NCBI GenBank assembly: GCA_001604135.1
Contig: LVAT01000005.1
Coordinates: 124,001 to 188,000 of the forward strand
Direction: 5' to 3'
Length of the DNA: 64,000 bases
From: Clostridiales bacterium Firm_14
Lineage (GTDB): Bacteria > Bacillota > Clostridia > Saccharofermentanales > Saccharofermentanaceae
A model generated the notes under the pieces. That model saw only the letters and a program-made list of their open reading frames with translations, searched no databases and had not been told where the DNA came from. Position 1 is the stretch's first letter, and each line of letters opens with the position of its first letter. The position numbers and the translations under genes are program-made. Below, piece by piece: positions 1 to 8,154 of the stretch.

Positions 1-2
1 AG

Positions 3-746
3 GAATTATTCCTCAGATCAGTCCAGGAGACAGTTGCAGGCAACGCAGCTTGGGTTCCTCCGTATGGTTCCGGCGCATCACTCTACCTGAGACCTTATAT
101 CTTCGGTATTAACCCCGTTATCGGTGTTAAGCCTGCTGATGACTATCAGTACAGAATCTTCGCTACACCTGTAGGCCCTTACTTCAAGGGCGGCGCTAAG
201 CCGATCGCAGTTAAGATCTCTGACTTTGACCGTGCTGCTCCGAGAGGAACAGGCAACATCAAGGCAGGTCTCAACTATGCTATGTCTCTCCACGCAATCG
301 TTACAGCACACAAGGAAGGATTTGCTGAGAACATCTATCTCGATCCTGCTACACGTACAAAGATCGAGGAGACAGGCGGAGCTAACATCATCCTCACAGA
401 CGGTCAGGGCACACTCGTTGTACCTAAGTCCGATTCCATCCTGCCTTCAATCACAAGAAGATCGCTTGTTTACGTTGCTGAGCATTACTGCGGCATGAAG
501 ATCGAGGAGAGGGAAGTATACCTCGACGAGATCATGAGCGGTAAGTTCACAGAGGGCGGTCTCTGCGGTACAGCTGCAGTTATCTCACCTCTCGGCTCCA
601 TCAATGATCACGGCAAGGAGTTCAAGTTCGCTTCCGGCATGGAGGAGATGGGTCCTGTCATGACAAAGCTCAGAGAAACACTCACAGGCATCCAGATGGG
701 TACTGTTGAAGCACCTGAGGGCTGGATCATGGAGATCAAAGTCTGA
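3..746 (+). CDS. ilvE: Branched-chain-amino-acid aminotransferase (3' part)
   Basis: The gene enters from the left edge with its 5' end missing; about 247 codons remain in a frame open from base 3. The PLP enzyme transfers amino groups between Leu/Ile/Val and 2-oxoglutarate. The stretch YLRPYIFG, then TPVGPYFKGG, then NIKAGLNYA is typical of fold-type IV aminotransferases of the eukaryote-like BCAT branch. The Lys of NIKAG (codon at 261-263) matches the Schiff-base lysine by analogy with E. coli IlvE. The C-terminal half has GTAAVISPLGSI, the usual cofactor-phosphate region. A strong terminator follows the stop codon. The family call is firm; the substrate range is inferred from family. Confidence 0.93.
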   Translation, partial: ELFLRSVQETVAGNAAWVPPYGSGASLYLRPYIFGINPVIGVKPADDYQYRIFATPVGPYFKGGAKPIAVKISDFDRAAPRGTGNIKAGLNYAMSLHAIVTAHKEGFAENIYLDPATRTKIEETGGANIILTDGQGTLVVPKSDSILPSITRRSLVYVAEHYCGMKIEEREVYLDEIMSGKFTEGGLCGTAAVISPLGSINDHGKEFKFASGMEEMGPVMTKLRETLTGIQMGTVEAPEGWIMEIKV

Positions 747-770
747 TCCTTAGCTAATTGATTTTTAGAA

Positions 771-798
771 GGGCTGTCTCGCATGAGGCAGCTCTTTT
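771..798 (+). terminator. Intrinsic terminator after ilvE
   Basis: A 10-bp stem (771-780 with 785-794, including G-U pairs), a GCAT loop and a TTTT run follow. The same GGCTGTCTC/GAGGCAGCC stem recurs at three other terminators in the window. Confidence 0.85.
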
Positions 799-818
799 GT
801 TTGCTCCCGGGCTGTTTG

Positions 819-858
819 GACGGTAATTTGGGCGGCTATAGCCGTTCATTTAGCCGTC
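819..858. repeat. Inverted repeat between convergent genes
   Basis: GACGG (819-823) can pair with CCGTC (854-858), enclosing the perfect palindrome CGGCTATAGCCG. It lies between the convergent ilvE and SGNH hydrolase genes and could help end the minus-strand transcript. It has no clear U-tract. Confidence 0.4.
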
Positions 859-886
859 ATTTTCGATATTCCGGAAAAAGGAATAA

Positions 887-1651
887 CTATTTAACCGCTG
901 CCTTTAAAACCGCATAGCTGTATAACCCTACACCTTCTGAAGCATTCGGGTGGAAGTCGTTATACATGTATTTGTCATAGCCTTCCGCGTAGATTACTGA
1001 AGTAATGACCGGGTCGGGGTTTATGTATTGGTAGCCGGAGCCGGCACACATATCCTTAAGCGCATCGCGGAAGCTGTTGCCCAGATCGTTTATGTCTTCA
1101 CTCTGACCGATAAAGGTCCAGGGCGCAATAAAATAAAGCTTCGCATCGGGTGAGATGCCCTTTATGGTATCTGCCAGCAGGGAGCATCTCTGTGCAAATT
1201 CTTCTGGTGTCTGAGCGGATTTGACGGCATTCCTGAAGATTACGTCATTGATTCCTATGGCGATAACGTAAATGTCAGCGTTGGGAATTGCAGTCGCCTG
1301 TTCTATGAGGTATTGGACCATCCAGCCACCTGTCGAAAGGTTAGAGATGCTGCCTTTTATATATGGGGTCAGCGGGTCATACCAATGGATCCCGTTTATC
1401 TCCGTTCCGGCTGTGATGCTGTCTCCCAGAAAGCAAACGGAACGCCCGCTTTGGAGATCTTCAAAAAGCTCACTGTTCTTGAGTTCATCGGTCATGCCGC
1501 CGTAGATCTCATATTTAGTCTGAACTTGAGGAGCATCAGGTGAATTAGGATATAGGAAAACGAACACAAAAAAGCCGAGAACGAGCAGCAAAAAGACTAT
1601 CGACAAGACGATAGCAGGAGTTTTAACAGTTGCAGAGCCTTCTTTTTCCAT
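887..1651 (-). CDS. Membrane-anchored SGNH/GDSL-family hydrolase
   Basis: Protein of 254 residues. Residues 1-10 are polar, about 11-34 form one hydrophobic helix, and the rest is a predicted extracytoplasmic SGNH hydrolase (esterase/acyl hydrolase superfamily). The family blocks are visible: GDSIT with the nucleophile Ser, STGGW giving the block II Gly, GIND giving the block III Asn, and DFHPN near the C-terminus giving the Asp-x-x-His pair. The natural substrate cannot be read from sequence; deacetylation or de-esterification of a surface glycan is a family-based guess. The gene is separated from upstream ddh by a terminator, so it probably has its own promoter. Confidence 0.85.
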   Translation of the reverse strand: MEKEGSATVKTPAIVLSIVFLLLVLGFFVFVFLYPNSPDAPQVQTKYEIYGGMTDELKNSELFEDLQSGRSVCFLGDSITAGTEINGIHWYDPLTPYIKGSISNLSTGGWMVQYLIEQATAIPNADIYVIAIGINDVIFRNAVKSAQTPEEFAQRCSLLADTIKGISPDAKLYFIAPWTFIGQSEDINDLGNSFRDALKDMCAGSGYQYINPDPVITSVIYAEGYDKYMYNDFHPNASEGVGLYSYAVLKAAVK

Positions 1652-1677
1652 AAATTGATTTTAGCAAATCAGCAAAT

Positions 1678-1709
1678 AAAAAACCTGCACACCTTAAAAA
1701 GTGTGCAGG
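1678..1709 (-). terminator. Intrinsic terminator of ddh
   Basis: On the minus strand a perfect 9-bp stem (CCTGCACAC with GTGTGCAGG) is followed by a run of T (A-run at 1678-1683 on the plus strand). It lies just past the ddh stop codon and insulates the SGNH hydrolase gene. Confidence 0.85.
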
Positions 1710-1732
1710 CAATGATCGAAGTTTAAATGATA

Positions 1733-2719
1733 TCAGAGAAGGTGAGCTCTTAAATCCTCGCCGGAAAGAGGTGAGAGGAGAGCAGGTGCGATATCGAAGA
1801 CTGTCTTGCAGCCGAAATCGCCCTTCTGCGAAAGACGGTAGATGGCTCTTGCGTATGCTGTGAGGACAGAGCCCGTGAACTCAGGGTTGGAGTCGAGCTT
1901 TAATGAATACTCGATAACGTGCTTGTTCTCGCCGTTTACACCTGTCTTGCCTGTGCGGAATACGAAGCCGCCGTGGTTGATCCTGGAGTGGTCTCTTACG
2001 AATTCTTCTTCGGAGATGAAGTGTACTGTTGTGTCGTAGTCTGCGAAATAGTTAGGCATTTCCTTGATCGTCTTCTCGATGAGAGCGAGGTCTGCACCTT
2101 CTTCAGCTACTACAAAGCACTCTCTTAAGTGCTTCTGGCGTGTTGTGAGCTCAGGCTCGGAGCCGGATCTTACTGCCTCAAGTGCAGCTTCTACAGGAAT
2201 CGTGTACTGCTTGCCGTTCTTTACGCCCGGAACTCTTCTGATCGCATCGGAGTGGCCCTGTGAAACGCCCTTGCCCCAGAATGTGTAATCCTTACCTTCA
2301 GGAAGGATGCAGCTGCCGTAAAGACGGTTGATGGAGAACATGCCGGGATCCCAGCCGCCGGAGATGAGGGCTGTGTGATTGCTTGCCAAAGCAGCCTTAT
2401 CAACGTTTGCGAAGTGCTCAGGGATCTTAGCGTGCGTGTCGAAGCTGTCGATTACGTTGAACATTGAAGCGAATGCGGGTGTCTGTGTGGGCAGGTCTGT
2501 AGCGGAACCGCCGCAGATAACGAGAACGTCGATCTTGTCCTTCCAGTCAGCTGCATCGTTTGTGGAAGCAACTGCAACACCTTCTGTAAGTGTCTTTACG
2601 GAAGAAGGGTCTCTTCTTGTGAAAACTACTTTAAGCTCCATGTCGGGATTCTGACGGATAGCGAGCTCAACGCCCTTTGCGAGGTTGCCGTAGCCTAAAA
2701 TACCAATTCTGATAGCCAT
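1733..2719 (-). CDS. ddh: meso-Diaminopimelate D-dehydrogenase
   Basis: A 328-residue NADPH-dependent enzyme for reductive amination of L-2-amino-6-oxopimelate to meso-diaminopimelate (EC 1.4.1.16), a one-step branch of lysine and peptidoglycan precursor synthesis. The N-terminal Rossmann motif GILGYGNLAKG and the downstream VICGGSATDLP, SFDTHAKIP and SGGWDPGMFS blocks are characteristic of Ddh. Length matches the family (about 320-330). The start has a good GGAGGAT ribosome binding site. An extended -10 lies upstream, divergent from the ATP-grasp gene, and a terminator follows. It is transcribed alone. Confidence 0.95.
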   Translation of the reverse strand: MAIRIGILGYGNLAKGVELAIRQNPDMELKVVFTRRDPSSVKTLTEGVAVASTNDAADWKDKIDVLVICGGSATDLPTQTPAFASMFNVIDSFDTHAKIPEHFANVDKAALASNHTALISGGWDPGMFSINRLYGSCILPEGKDYTFWGKGVSQGHSDAIRRVPGVKNGKQYTIPVEAALEAVRSGSEPELTTRQKHLRECFVVAEEGADLALIEKTIKEMPNYFADYDTTVHFISEEEFVRDHSRINHGGFVFRTGKTGVNGENKHVIEYSLKLDSNPEFTGSVLTAYARAIYRLSQKGDFGCKTVFDIAPALLSPLSGEDLRAHLL

Positions 2720-2778
2720 TATTTGATCCTCCTCAAGGATGATGTAACATCCGGTTACTTATTTTATATTCGTCCGAA

Positions 2779-2787
2779 ATTATAACA
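2779..2787 (-). promoter_or_regulatory. Extended -10 promoter of ddh
   Basis: The minus strand reads TGTTATAAT, a perfect extended -10, about 60 bases before the ddh start. No convincing -35 is seen, as expected for extended -10 promoters. Confidence 0.55.
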
Positions 2788-2856
2788 AACTTGATAGGAA
2801 TTTGGGTATATTTTGCGAGTATAACAAAAATACAGTTATTGTATTATAATTGCCCT

Positions 2857-3852
2857 ATGCCAAACATAAAGTATCTGATAAGGCGCGTTACGCGCATGGA
2901 CTATAAGGCGATGAACGCCAAGATCAAGGATATCCACGAGAAGTCGGGTAAGTCCCGCGTGTGGATATTTTTCGACATGATCCACTGCGGCAGGAAGTTT
3001 GGAGCAGGATATATGGATTACTGGCTCTATGAGATGTACAACCTTAACGATAAAGAGCGCGACACATATATCACCAGAGGCCGCAACTACGATCTCGTAA
3101 AGAGATATAACGATCCGGCTTATACGGATCTGATCGACAACAAGATCGAATTTAACAAGCGTTTCGGCGAATTCCTGGGCCGCAAATGGCTTGAGATCAG
3201 GAAAGACAACAAGCAGGAGTGCCTGGATTTCATAAACAGCCACGATATCCTTTTTGCCAAGGCTGATCTTGGTTCTTGCGGTAAAACTGTCGAGAAGATC
3301 GACTGCAAAGCTGAAAAGGCCGAAGATATCTATGAGCGGCTTGTAAATCTGGAACGTCCGCATTTCTTTGAAGAGGCGATCGTACAGCATCCGGCCGTAA
3401 GCGCAATCTATCCTTATGCGATCAATACGATAAGGATCGTAACGATCCAGAGGGAAGGCAAGGTCCATGTGGCAAGTGCCTGCTGCAGGTTCGGCAATTA
3501 CGGCCACAGCGTGGATAACTTCAATAACGGCGGCATGACTGCGCCGGTTGATGAGAAGACCGGTGAGATCACCGATTTTCCTATAGATAAGACCAAGGTC
3601 CTTTATGAGAAACACCCCATGACCGGTGCCGTATTTAAGGGCTTTGTTTTCCCCATGTGGGACGAGGTCATTGCTATGTGCACAAAGGCTGCAATGGTAG
3701 TTCCCCAGGTCGGTTTTATCGGCTGGGATGTATGCCTTACGCCTGACGGACCTGTGATCGTTGAGGGCAATGACTATCCCGGCCACGACCTCTATCAGCT
3801 TCCTGAGCATACCCACGATAAGATGGGTATCTGGCCAAAATATCAGTTTTAA
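2857..3852 (+). CDS. Sugar-transfer-associated ATP-grasp protein
   Basis: About 331 residues from the ATG at 2857 (an in-frame start at 2791 is further upstream). The pattern MDYKAMNAKI near the N-terminus, then FDMIHCGRKFGAGYMDY, and the C-terminal GWDVCLTPDGPVIVEGND fits the ATP-grasp family often found near glycan-synthesis genes (ATPgrasp_ST in Pfam, from memory). The C-terminal segment supplies the Glu/Asn Mg-ATP ligands. Such enzymes ligate a carboxylate to an amine or thiol; the substrate is unknown. The 2857 start is preferred because IKYLIRRVTRMDYK resembles the family N-terminus. No ribosome binding site precedes it, and a TATAAT sits only 6 bases upstream. Confidence 0.78.
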   Translation: MPNIKYLIRRVTRMDYKAMNAKIKDIHEKSGKSRVWIFFDMIHCGRKFGAGYMDYWLYEMYNLNDKERDTYITRGRNYDLVKRYNDPAYTDLIDNKIEFNKRFGEFLGRKWLEIRKDNKQECLDFINSHDILFAKADLGSCGKTVEKIDCKAEKAEDIYERLVNLERPHFFEEAIVQHPAVSAIYPYAINTIRIVTIQREGKVHVASACCRFGNYGHSVDNFNNGGMTAPVDEKTGEITDFPIDKTKVLYEKHPMTGAVFKGFVFPMWDEVIAMCTKAAMVVPQVGFIGWDVCLTPDGPVIVEGNDYPGHDLYQLPEHTHDKMGIWPKYQF

Positions 3853-3872
3853 TCAGTCTGTTTTGGTGATTA

Positions 3873-5357
3873 TTATTTCTTCCTAAAGAGATAGACATTT
3901 TCAGATTCGTAGATAAGCTCAAAATCTTCATCGTGCATAAGTGGCAGATAAACATTCTGGCTTTTCTCTTTGTTGAAAACGAAATAATTGAATCCGTATT
4001 TATCTATAAAATCTCTGTAGTAGATCTTTCCTTTTATAAAATCATAGTACTCTTCAAAATAGTCACATTCCCCATTATTCTTTTTAAGGAATAATTCGGA
4101 TCTCCCGTCCACAAAAGCCGGGTACCCATGGAACTCGAAATACTGTGAGTCGTCAAAATCGGTGAAAAGAGTTATTTCCTCATTGTTTTGGTTCAATATC
4201 CCGATAACATTATCCAATTGTTCGTAACGGTCGATTTTCGGTTGATTTGATAATTTTGAAAAATCACATAGTTGAATACCTATGCAGACTAAAGCGATAG
4301 CTAATAATCCTACTGTCAAAATCGTGTTGCGCCTCGTTTTTTTGAAAGGAAACGATATTGAGAACTTGACATCACTAAGCATATAACCAAATGACGGTAT
4401 TCCCAAAATCAAGAAATATGGAATGCCTTTGTAATGCTTTAGCGCTATGAAAAGTGTTCCGGCGAAAAGAAGAAAATAGCGAAGTTCGAACCGTTTCTCT
4501 TTTTTGGCGAAAGAAATAATGCCCATGGCAAGCAATAATGCAAAAAAGACTAATCCGTATATTGATTCGGTACTTGTTGATTTCATTTCACCAATCAGAT
4601 TGATATGTTCGTGACCTGCCGTAGACGTCATATATAACATGTTTGTTAACCCGTAAGGGTTTATGAACCCGGCTAAAATTCCGGAAATCATAGCGATCAG
4701 CAGAGGTAGCAGACTGCCGCAGGCATATTTTTTTAATTGTTTTGAAAAAGATAGTGCTGCCGAAACAATAAACGGTACCATAAAAACAAAGATCATTGGC
4801 CACATGGAGGCATGCAGATTGATCTGCAACACTGAGAGGATCGGGATTCCGATAAGAAAAGCCCGTTTTTTTGTCTGAATGTATTTTTCAAGCAGATAAA
4901 CTTCGAGAAGAATTACAATGTATGTAAAGATGTGCGGTCTGGATACCATAAAATGGAAAAACAAAAAGAAACCGCTTAACCATGTAATCAGGACTGCAAG
5001 TAATTCGTTACGGGATATCAATAATGCAAGGCGATAGAGTAAATAGTTTATTACCGCGTAGCAAATATATATAAGAGTAATGACACCATATTTACCAAAC
5101 AGGGAGTATGCATAATAAAAAAATACAGAACTGAGCCATTGCTGAACAGTGATTTCCATGTTTGTATGCATAGATAGGAAATCAGTGTGCGGGAATCCGT
5201 TTTTTACGATATATTCGCCTGTGGGATACAAAAAATAGAAGTCATTATCCAAAATGCGGATCTGAAAGCAAGCAATAAAAACGGGGATGAGGAGTAAGAT
5301 GACCAAAAGCCATCTGGGCATTTTATTAGAAATGACTTGTGTCCGGCTGTTTTCCAT
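3873..5357 (-). CDS. Polytopic membrane protein, possible GT-C-fold glycosyltransferase
   Basis: 494 residues with roughly ten hydrophobic helices. The first extracytoplasmic loop reads DNDFYFLYPTGEYIV, then FPHTDFLSMHTN, then TVQQWLSS. This acidic-plus-aromatic loop after helix 1 resembles the catalytic loop of GT-C enzymes that use lipid-linked sugars. The C-terminal 100 residues are soluble. I do not recognise an exact family, so the function is inference. Base composition is visibly AT-richer than the flanking genes. It is convergent with the ATP-grasp gene and divergent from bioY, and has an AGGAGGGG ribosome binding site. Confidence 0.6.
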   Translation of the reverse strand: MENSRTQVISNKMPRWLLVILLLIPVFIACFQIRILDNDFYFLYPTGEYIVKNGFPHTDFLSMHTNMEITVQQWLSSVFFYYAYSLFGKYGVITLIYICYAVINYLLYRLALLISRNELLAVLITWLSGFFLFFHFMVSRPHIFTYIVILLEVYLLEKYIQTKKRAFLIGIPILSVLQINLHASMWPMIFVFMVPFIVSAALSFSKQLKKYACGSLLPLLIAMISGILAGFINPYGLTNMLYMTSTAGHEHINLIGEMKSTSTESIYGLVFFALLLAMGIISFAKKEKRFELRYFLLFAGTLFIALKHYKGIPYFLILGIPSFGYMLSDVKFSISFPFKKTRRNTILTVGLLAIALVCIGIQLCDFSKLSNQPKIDRYEQLDNVIGILNQNNEEITLFTDFDDSQYFEFHGYPAFVDGRSELFLKKNNGECDYFEEYYDFIKGKIYYRDFIDKYGFNYFVFNKEKSQNVYLPLMHDEDFELIYESENVYLFRKK

Positions 5358-5378
5358 ATTATTCCCCTCCTGAATAGA

Positions 5379-5387
5379 ATTATAACA
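5379..5387 (-). promoter_or_regulatory. Extended -10 promoter of the membrane protein gene
   Basis: The minus strand reads TGTTATAAT 22 bases upstream of the start codon, before an AGGAGGGG ribosome binding site. Confidence 0.5.
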
Positions 5388-5415
5388 TCAGATCGGCAAC
5401 TTAATTTATTAGGTA

Positions 5416-5443
5416 TTGATTTTCAGAAATAAAGTAGTAAACT
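5416..5443 (+). promoter_or_regulatory. Probable bioY promoter
   Basis: TTGATT (5416-5421), a 16-base spacer and TAAACT (5438-5443) form a moderate sigma-A-type promoter. It ends just before the BirA-type operator, so a bound repressor would cover the start site. Confidence 0.5.
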
Positions 5444-5447
5444 TCCG

Positions 5448-5480
5448 ATTGTCAACTAAAAATGCAAAGAGGTTTACAAT
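5448..5480. promoter_or_regulatory. BirA-type biotin operator
   Basis: ATTGTCAAC (5448-5456) and GTTTACAAT (5472-5480) form an inverted repeat with one mismatch and a 15-base spacer. This agrees with the known BirA operator of Firmicutes (TTGTTAAC-type half-sites spaced 14-16). The right half-site runs through the end of the ribosome binding site into the ATG of bioY, so repression would hide both the transcription start region and the start codon. Confidence 0.85.
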
Positions 5481-6093
5481 GTCTGAGACAAGCGTAAAAT
5501 CAAGCAATTCAAAGTCTAAAACAACTAAAAACAGGGCGTTCATTTATGATATGGTCCTTATCTCGATATCCGCAGCTTTAATTGCGGTATGTTCATGGAT
5601 AAGCATCCCGTTAGGCCCTGTGCCGTTTACTTTGCAGACGCTGGGGATCCTTGCCGTAATGCTCACAACAGGCGGCAGAAGAGGAACTATCTCTGTTCTT
5701 GTATATCTTGCGCTTGGCGCAGTCGGAGTGCCTGTTTTCGCCGGCTTTAAAGGCGGGATCGCATCTTTTGCGGGTCCTACGGGCGGATTTCTTGTAGGAT
5801 TTATCGTTTCGGCACTTGTTTATTGGCTCCTCGAAAAGCTGATCCTAAAAAAGCTCATGACCACACCTCTTAAGACCTGGATCTTCGGAATGCTGGGATT
5901 TATTGTTTTCGAGATCGTAATGTATATTGTCGGCGTTATCTGGTTCATGACCGTATATGCTGCGCAGACAGGACCGGTAGGCCTTGCAACCGTCATGACA
6001 TGGTGCGTGATCCCGTTCATTATCCCTGATATCGTGAAGATGGCAGTCGCCGTGTTCATCGGCGAGCGTGCCTCAAAACTCATCCGAAATTAA
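5479..6093 (+). CDS. bioY: Biotin transporter substrate-binding subunit BioY
   Basis: About 204 residues from ATG 5479, which has the ribosome binding site AAAGAGG six bases upstream; a longer reading from 5416 would run through the promoter and operator. BioY is the S-component of the ECF biotin transporter, a six-helix membrane protein. The motifs ISIPLGPVPFTLQTL, YLALGAVGVPVFAGFKGG and GPTGGFLVGF are hallmarks of the family. The N-terminal 25 residues are a polar Ser/Lys-rich extension. No ECF ATPase or EcfT gene is adjacent, so it must share a module encoded elsewhere or work alone. A biotin operator overlaps the start. Confidence 0.93.
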   Translation: MSETSVKSSNSKSKTTKNRAFIYDMVLISISAALIAVCSWISIPLGPVPFTLQTLGILAVMLTTGGRRGTISVLVYLALGAVGVPVFAGFKGGIASFAGPTGGFLVGFIVSALVYWLLEKLILKKLMTTPLKTWIFGMLGFIVFEIVMYIVGVIWFMTVYAAQTGPVGLATVMTWCVIPFIIPDIVKMAVAVFIGERASKLIRN

Positions 6094-6123
6094 GGTTGAA
6101 TTAATATTAGCGTCTGCGGTATT

Positions 6124-6132
6124 TGTTATAAT
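6124..6132 (+). promoter_or_regulatory. Extended -10 promoter of the ABC transporter operon
   Basis: TGTTATAAT, a perfect extended -10, lies about 50 bases before the GTG start of the ATP-binding subunit. It begins about 30 bases after the bioY stop codon. Confidence 0.55.
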
Positions 6133-6185
6133 GTCTGGGTCAGGAAGGAACTTCCGGCTAATCAGGTATCATAAGGAGAATACAC

Positions 6186-7094
6186 GTGGCGGAAACTAAA
6201 GATTTCGTTCTAAAGATAAATGGTGTTTCCAAAGACTACGGCAGTGCACATGTTCTTGATAACATGAGCTTTACTGTCCCCAAGGGTTCGATCTTCGGCC
6301 TTGTCGGAAGAAACGGTGCAGGCAAGACCACGATCATGAGGATCATATCAGGTCTTCAAAAGCCTACAAGCGGCACGATCGAATACGGATTTGATAATAA
6401 GAAATTAGGCAACGTAGGAGCTCTTGTCGAGGTTCCTTCGATCTATTCCTCTTCGTCAGCAAGAGACAATCTCATCTATCAGTATATTAATCTGGGCCTT
6501 AAGATCGACGATTCAGTCGATAAGCTCTTGGAGTTTGTCGGACTGGGCGATACAGGCAAGAAGAAGGCTGGCAAGTTCTCTCTGGGTATGCGTCAGCGCC
6601 TTGGTATCGCAATGGCCATGGCAGGAAATCCCGAAGTGCTTATCTTAGATGAGCCCATCAACGGACTTGATCCGCAGGGAATCATCCAGATCAGGGACCT
6701 TCTGATCAACATCAATAAGGAAAAGGGCGTTACGGTAATCATATCCAGCCATATCCTTTCAGAGCTCTCCAAGCTTGCGACTGACTTTGCCTTTGTCGAG
6801 AACGGCAGGGTGGTAAAGGAGATCACCGCTGAGAGATTGGAAGATGCGGGCGGTCTTCATACCGAATTCTATACGGGAACGCCTGATAAGCTTATCCCGA
6901 TCCTTCTTGCGAACGGCCTTACTGCCAGATATGAGCAGGAGACGGGTGTTGTTCATGCAAAGGGCTATTACAATCTGACAAAGATCGTTGTGGCTGCTGA
7001 TCAGGCCGGTGTCAATATAGCGCGCGTCGTAACGAAAGAGACGGACCTTGAGACTTACTTCGTAAATCTTGTAGGAGGTGAGTCCAATGCCTGA
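6186..7094 (+). CDS. ABC transporter ATP-binding protein
   Basis: 302 residues, GTG start with AAGGAG eight bases upstream. A full set of ABC ATPase motifs is present: Walker A GRNGAGKTT, signature LGMRQR (Ser/Gly part in SLGMRQRLG), Walker B VLILDEPINGLDP and switch His in ISSHIL. The last 90 residues form the extra C-terminal domain common in ABC-2 and antibiotic-resistance-type exporters. The gene overlaps the next permease gene by 8 bases, so the pair is co-translated. The substrate is unknown; a role in export of or immunity to a peptide or lipid is the usual role of this class. Confidence 0.9.
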   Translation: MAETKDFVLKINGVSKDYGSAHVLDNMSFTVPKGSIFGLVGRNGAGKTTIMRIISGLQKPTSGTIEYGFDNKKLGNVGALVEVPSIYSSSSARDNLIYQYINLGLKIDDSVDKLLEFVGLGDTGKKKAGKFSLGMRQRLGIAMAMAGNPEVLILDEPINGLDPQGIIQIRDLLININKEKGVTVIISSHILSELSKLATDFAFVENGRVVKEITAERLEDAGGLHTEFYTGTPDKLIPILLANGLTARYEQETGVVHAKGYYNLTKIVVAADQAGVNIARVVTKETDLETYFVNLVGGESNA

Positions 7095-8154
7095 GTTATT
7101 GAAATTTGAATTCAGACGCCTGTCAAAGAGTATTTTCTTCAAGATAGTTGGCGGTTACTGCATAGTCTGGCCTCTTATCGTCACGATCTTCTATAGGATC
7201 TTATTCGGCCTGACCATGAAAGAAGCCGGAACTTCTTTTGCCGCAGAAACAATGAAAGAAAGCGAGATCATGTATCTTACGTGGATGATAGGTGTTGCTT
7301 TCGTTAATGAACTTCCGAAGTTCATCGCGCTCTTTGCCTGCCTCCATGTCGGAAGGGATTTCACTGACGGCATCGTCAGGAACAAGATAATTGCAGGTCA
7401 CTCCAGGACGGCGATCTTCTTCTCTTACATGATCACTCAGCTCTCGGCTGTTGTAATCTGGTGCCTTCTCTACATGTCATTCAGCTGGTTAGGCCTCCTT
7501 GTCACAGGCTTCGGCGTTAACCTCAACGGCGGTGAGATGCTCTTAAGATATGGCGTTGCTATCCTTTTAACATTGATGCTTGCGGTAACCTTCGTGGTTC
7601 TCTCTGTCATCTTCAGAAGGCGCGCTCTCCCGATCATTTTATCGATCATCATCGTCATGGTAATGTCCACGCTGACTTCTTTCGCAGGCATGTTCAACAC
7701 ACCTTCCAAGGCGGTTGACGACTACCTGAAGAAGAGAGACGAGAAATATGAGGAACTGATCGAATCCGAGATTTTGACCGCAGATGATGTGAAGGAACTC
7801 AAGAAATACTATAATAAGGACCATTATCTCTCATTGCCTTGGAAGATATGTCATCCTGCTTATCTCATAACAACAGCGGGTTTTAACGGAGATTACTCCA
7901 CTGACGTCGTGTCTGCATTGCTCGGAAGTGCCGAATACGAGGAGGAGATCGATTATTCTGTTTCTCTCTGTGGTGACGAGTTCTTCGGAAATCCGGATTA
8001 TTCAGGCCTCACACCGGCCGATTTCAAGAACACGAAGTCAATGCACATGAGTTATTCCACACTCAATCTGATATACTCGGGCAAGGCTTTAGCGTATATA
8101 CTGTGTATCGGCGGCTCAGGCTACTTTATCTTTAGAAAGAAGAATCTGTTCTGA
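7087..8154 (+). CDS. ABC-2-type transporter permease
   Basis: 355 residues from ATG 7087, chosen because AGGAGG lies eight bases upstream; a GTG at 7078 would overlap that site. There is one N-terminal helix, about four further helices between residues 90 and 210, a long soluble loop (about 215-330) and a final helix ending in FRKKNLF. This layout, with a large extracytoplasmic loop before the last helix, is common in ABC-2 permeases paired with one ATPase subunit. The substrate is unknown. Its stop codon overlaps the next start (TGATG), tying the P-loop ATPase gene into the operon. Confidence 0.82.
   Translation: MPELLKFEFRRLSKSIFFKIVGGYCIVWPLIVTIFYRILFGLTMKEAGTSFAAETMKESEIMYLTWMIGVAFVNELPKFIALFACLHVGRDFTDGIVRNKIIAGHSRTAIFFSYMITQLSAVVIWCLLYMSFSWLGLLVTGFGVNLNGGEMLLRYGVAILLTLMLAVTFVVLSVIFRRRALPIILSIIIVMVMSTLTSFAGMFNTPSKAVDDYLKKRDEKYEELIESEILTADDVKELKKYYNKDHYLSLPWKICHPAYLITTAGFNGDYSTDVVSALLGSAEYEEEIDYSVSLCGDEFFGNPDYSGLTPADFKNTKSMHMSYSTLNLIYSGKALAYILCIGGSGYFIFRKKNLF

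Noticed and set aside
2836-3816. A 326-codon reading frame on the minus strand opposite the ATP-grasp gene
   Set aside because: It is the antisense shadow of a gene with recognisable family sequence and has no recognisable protein motif of its own.
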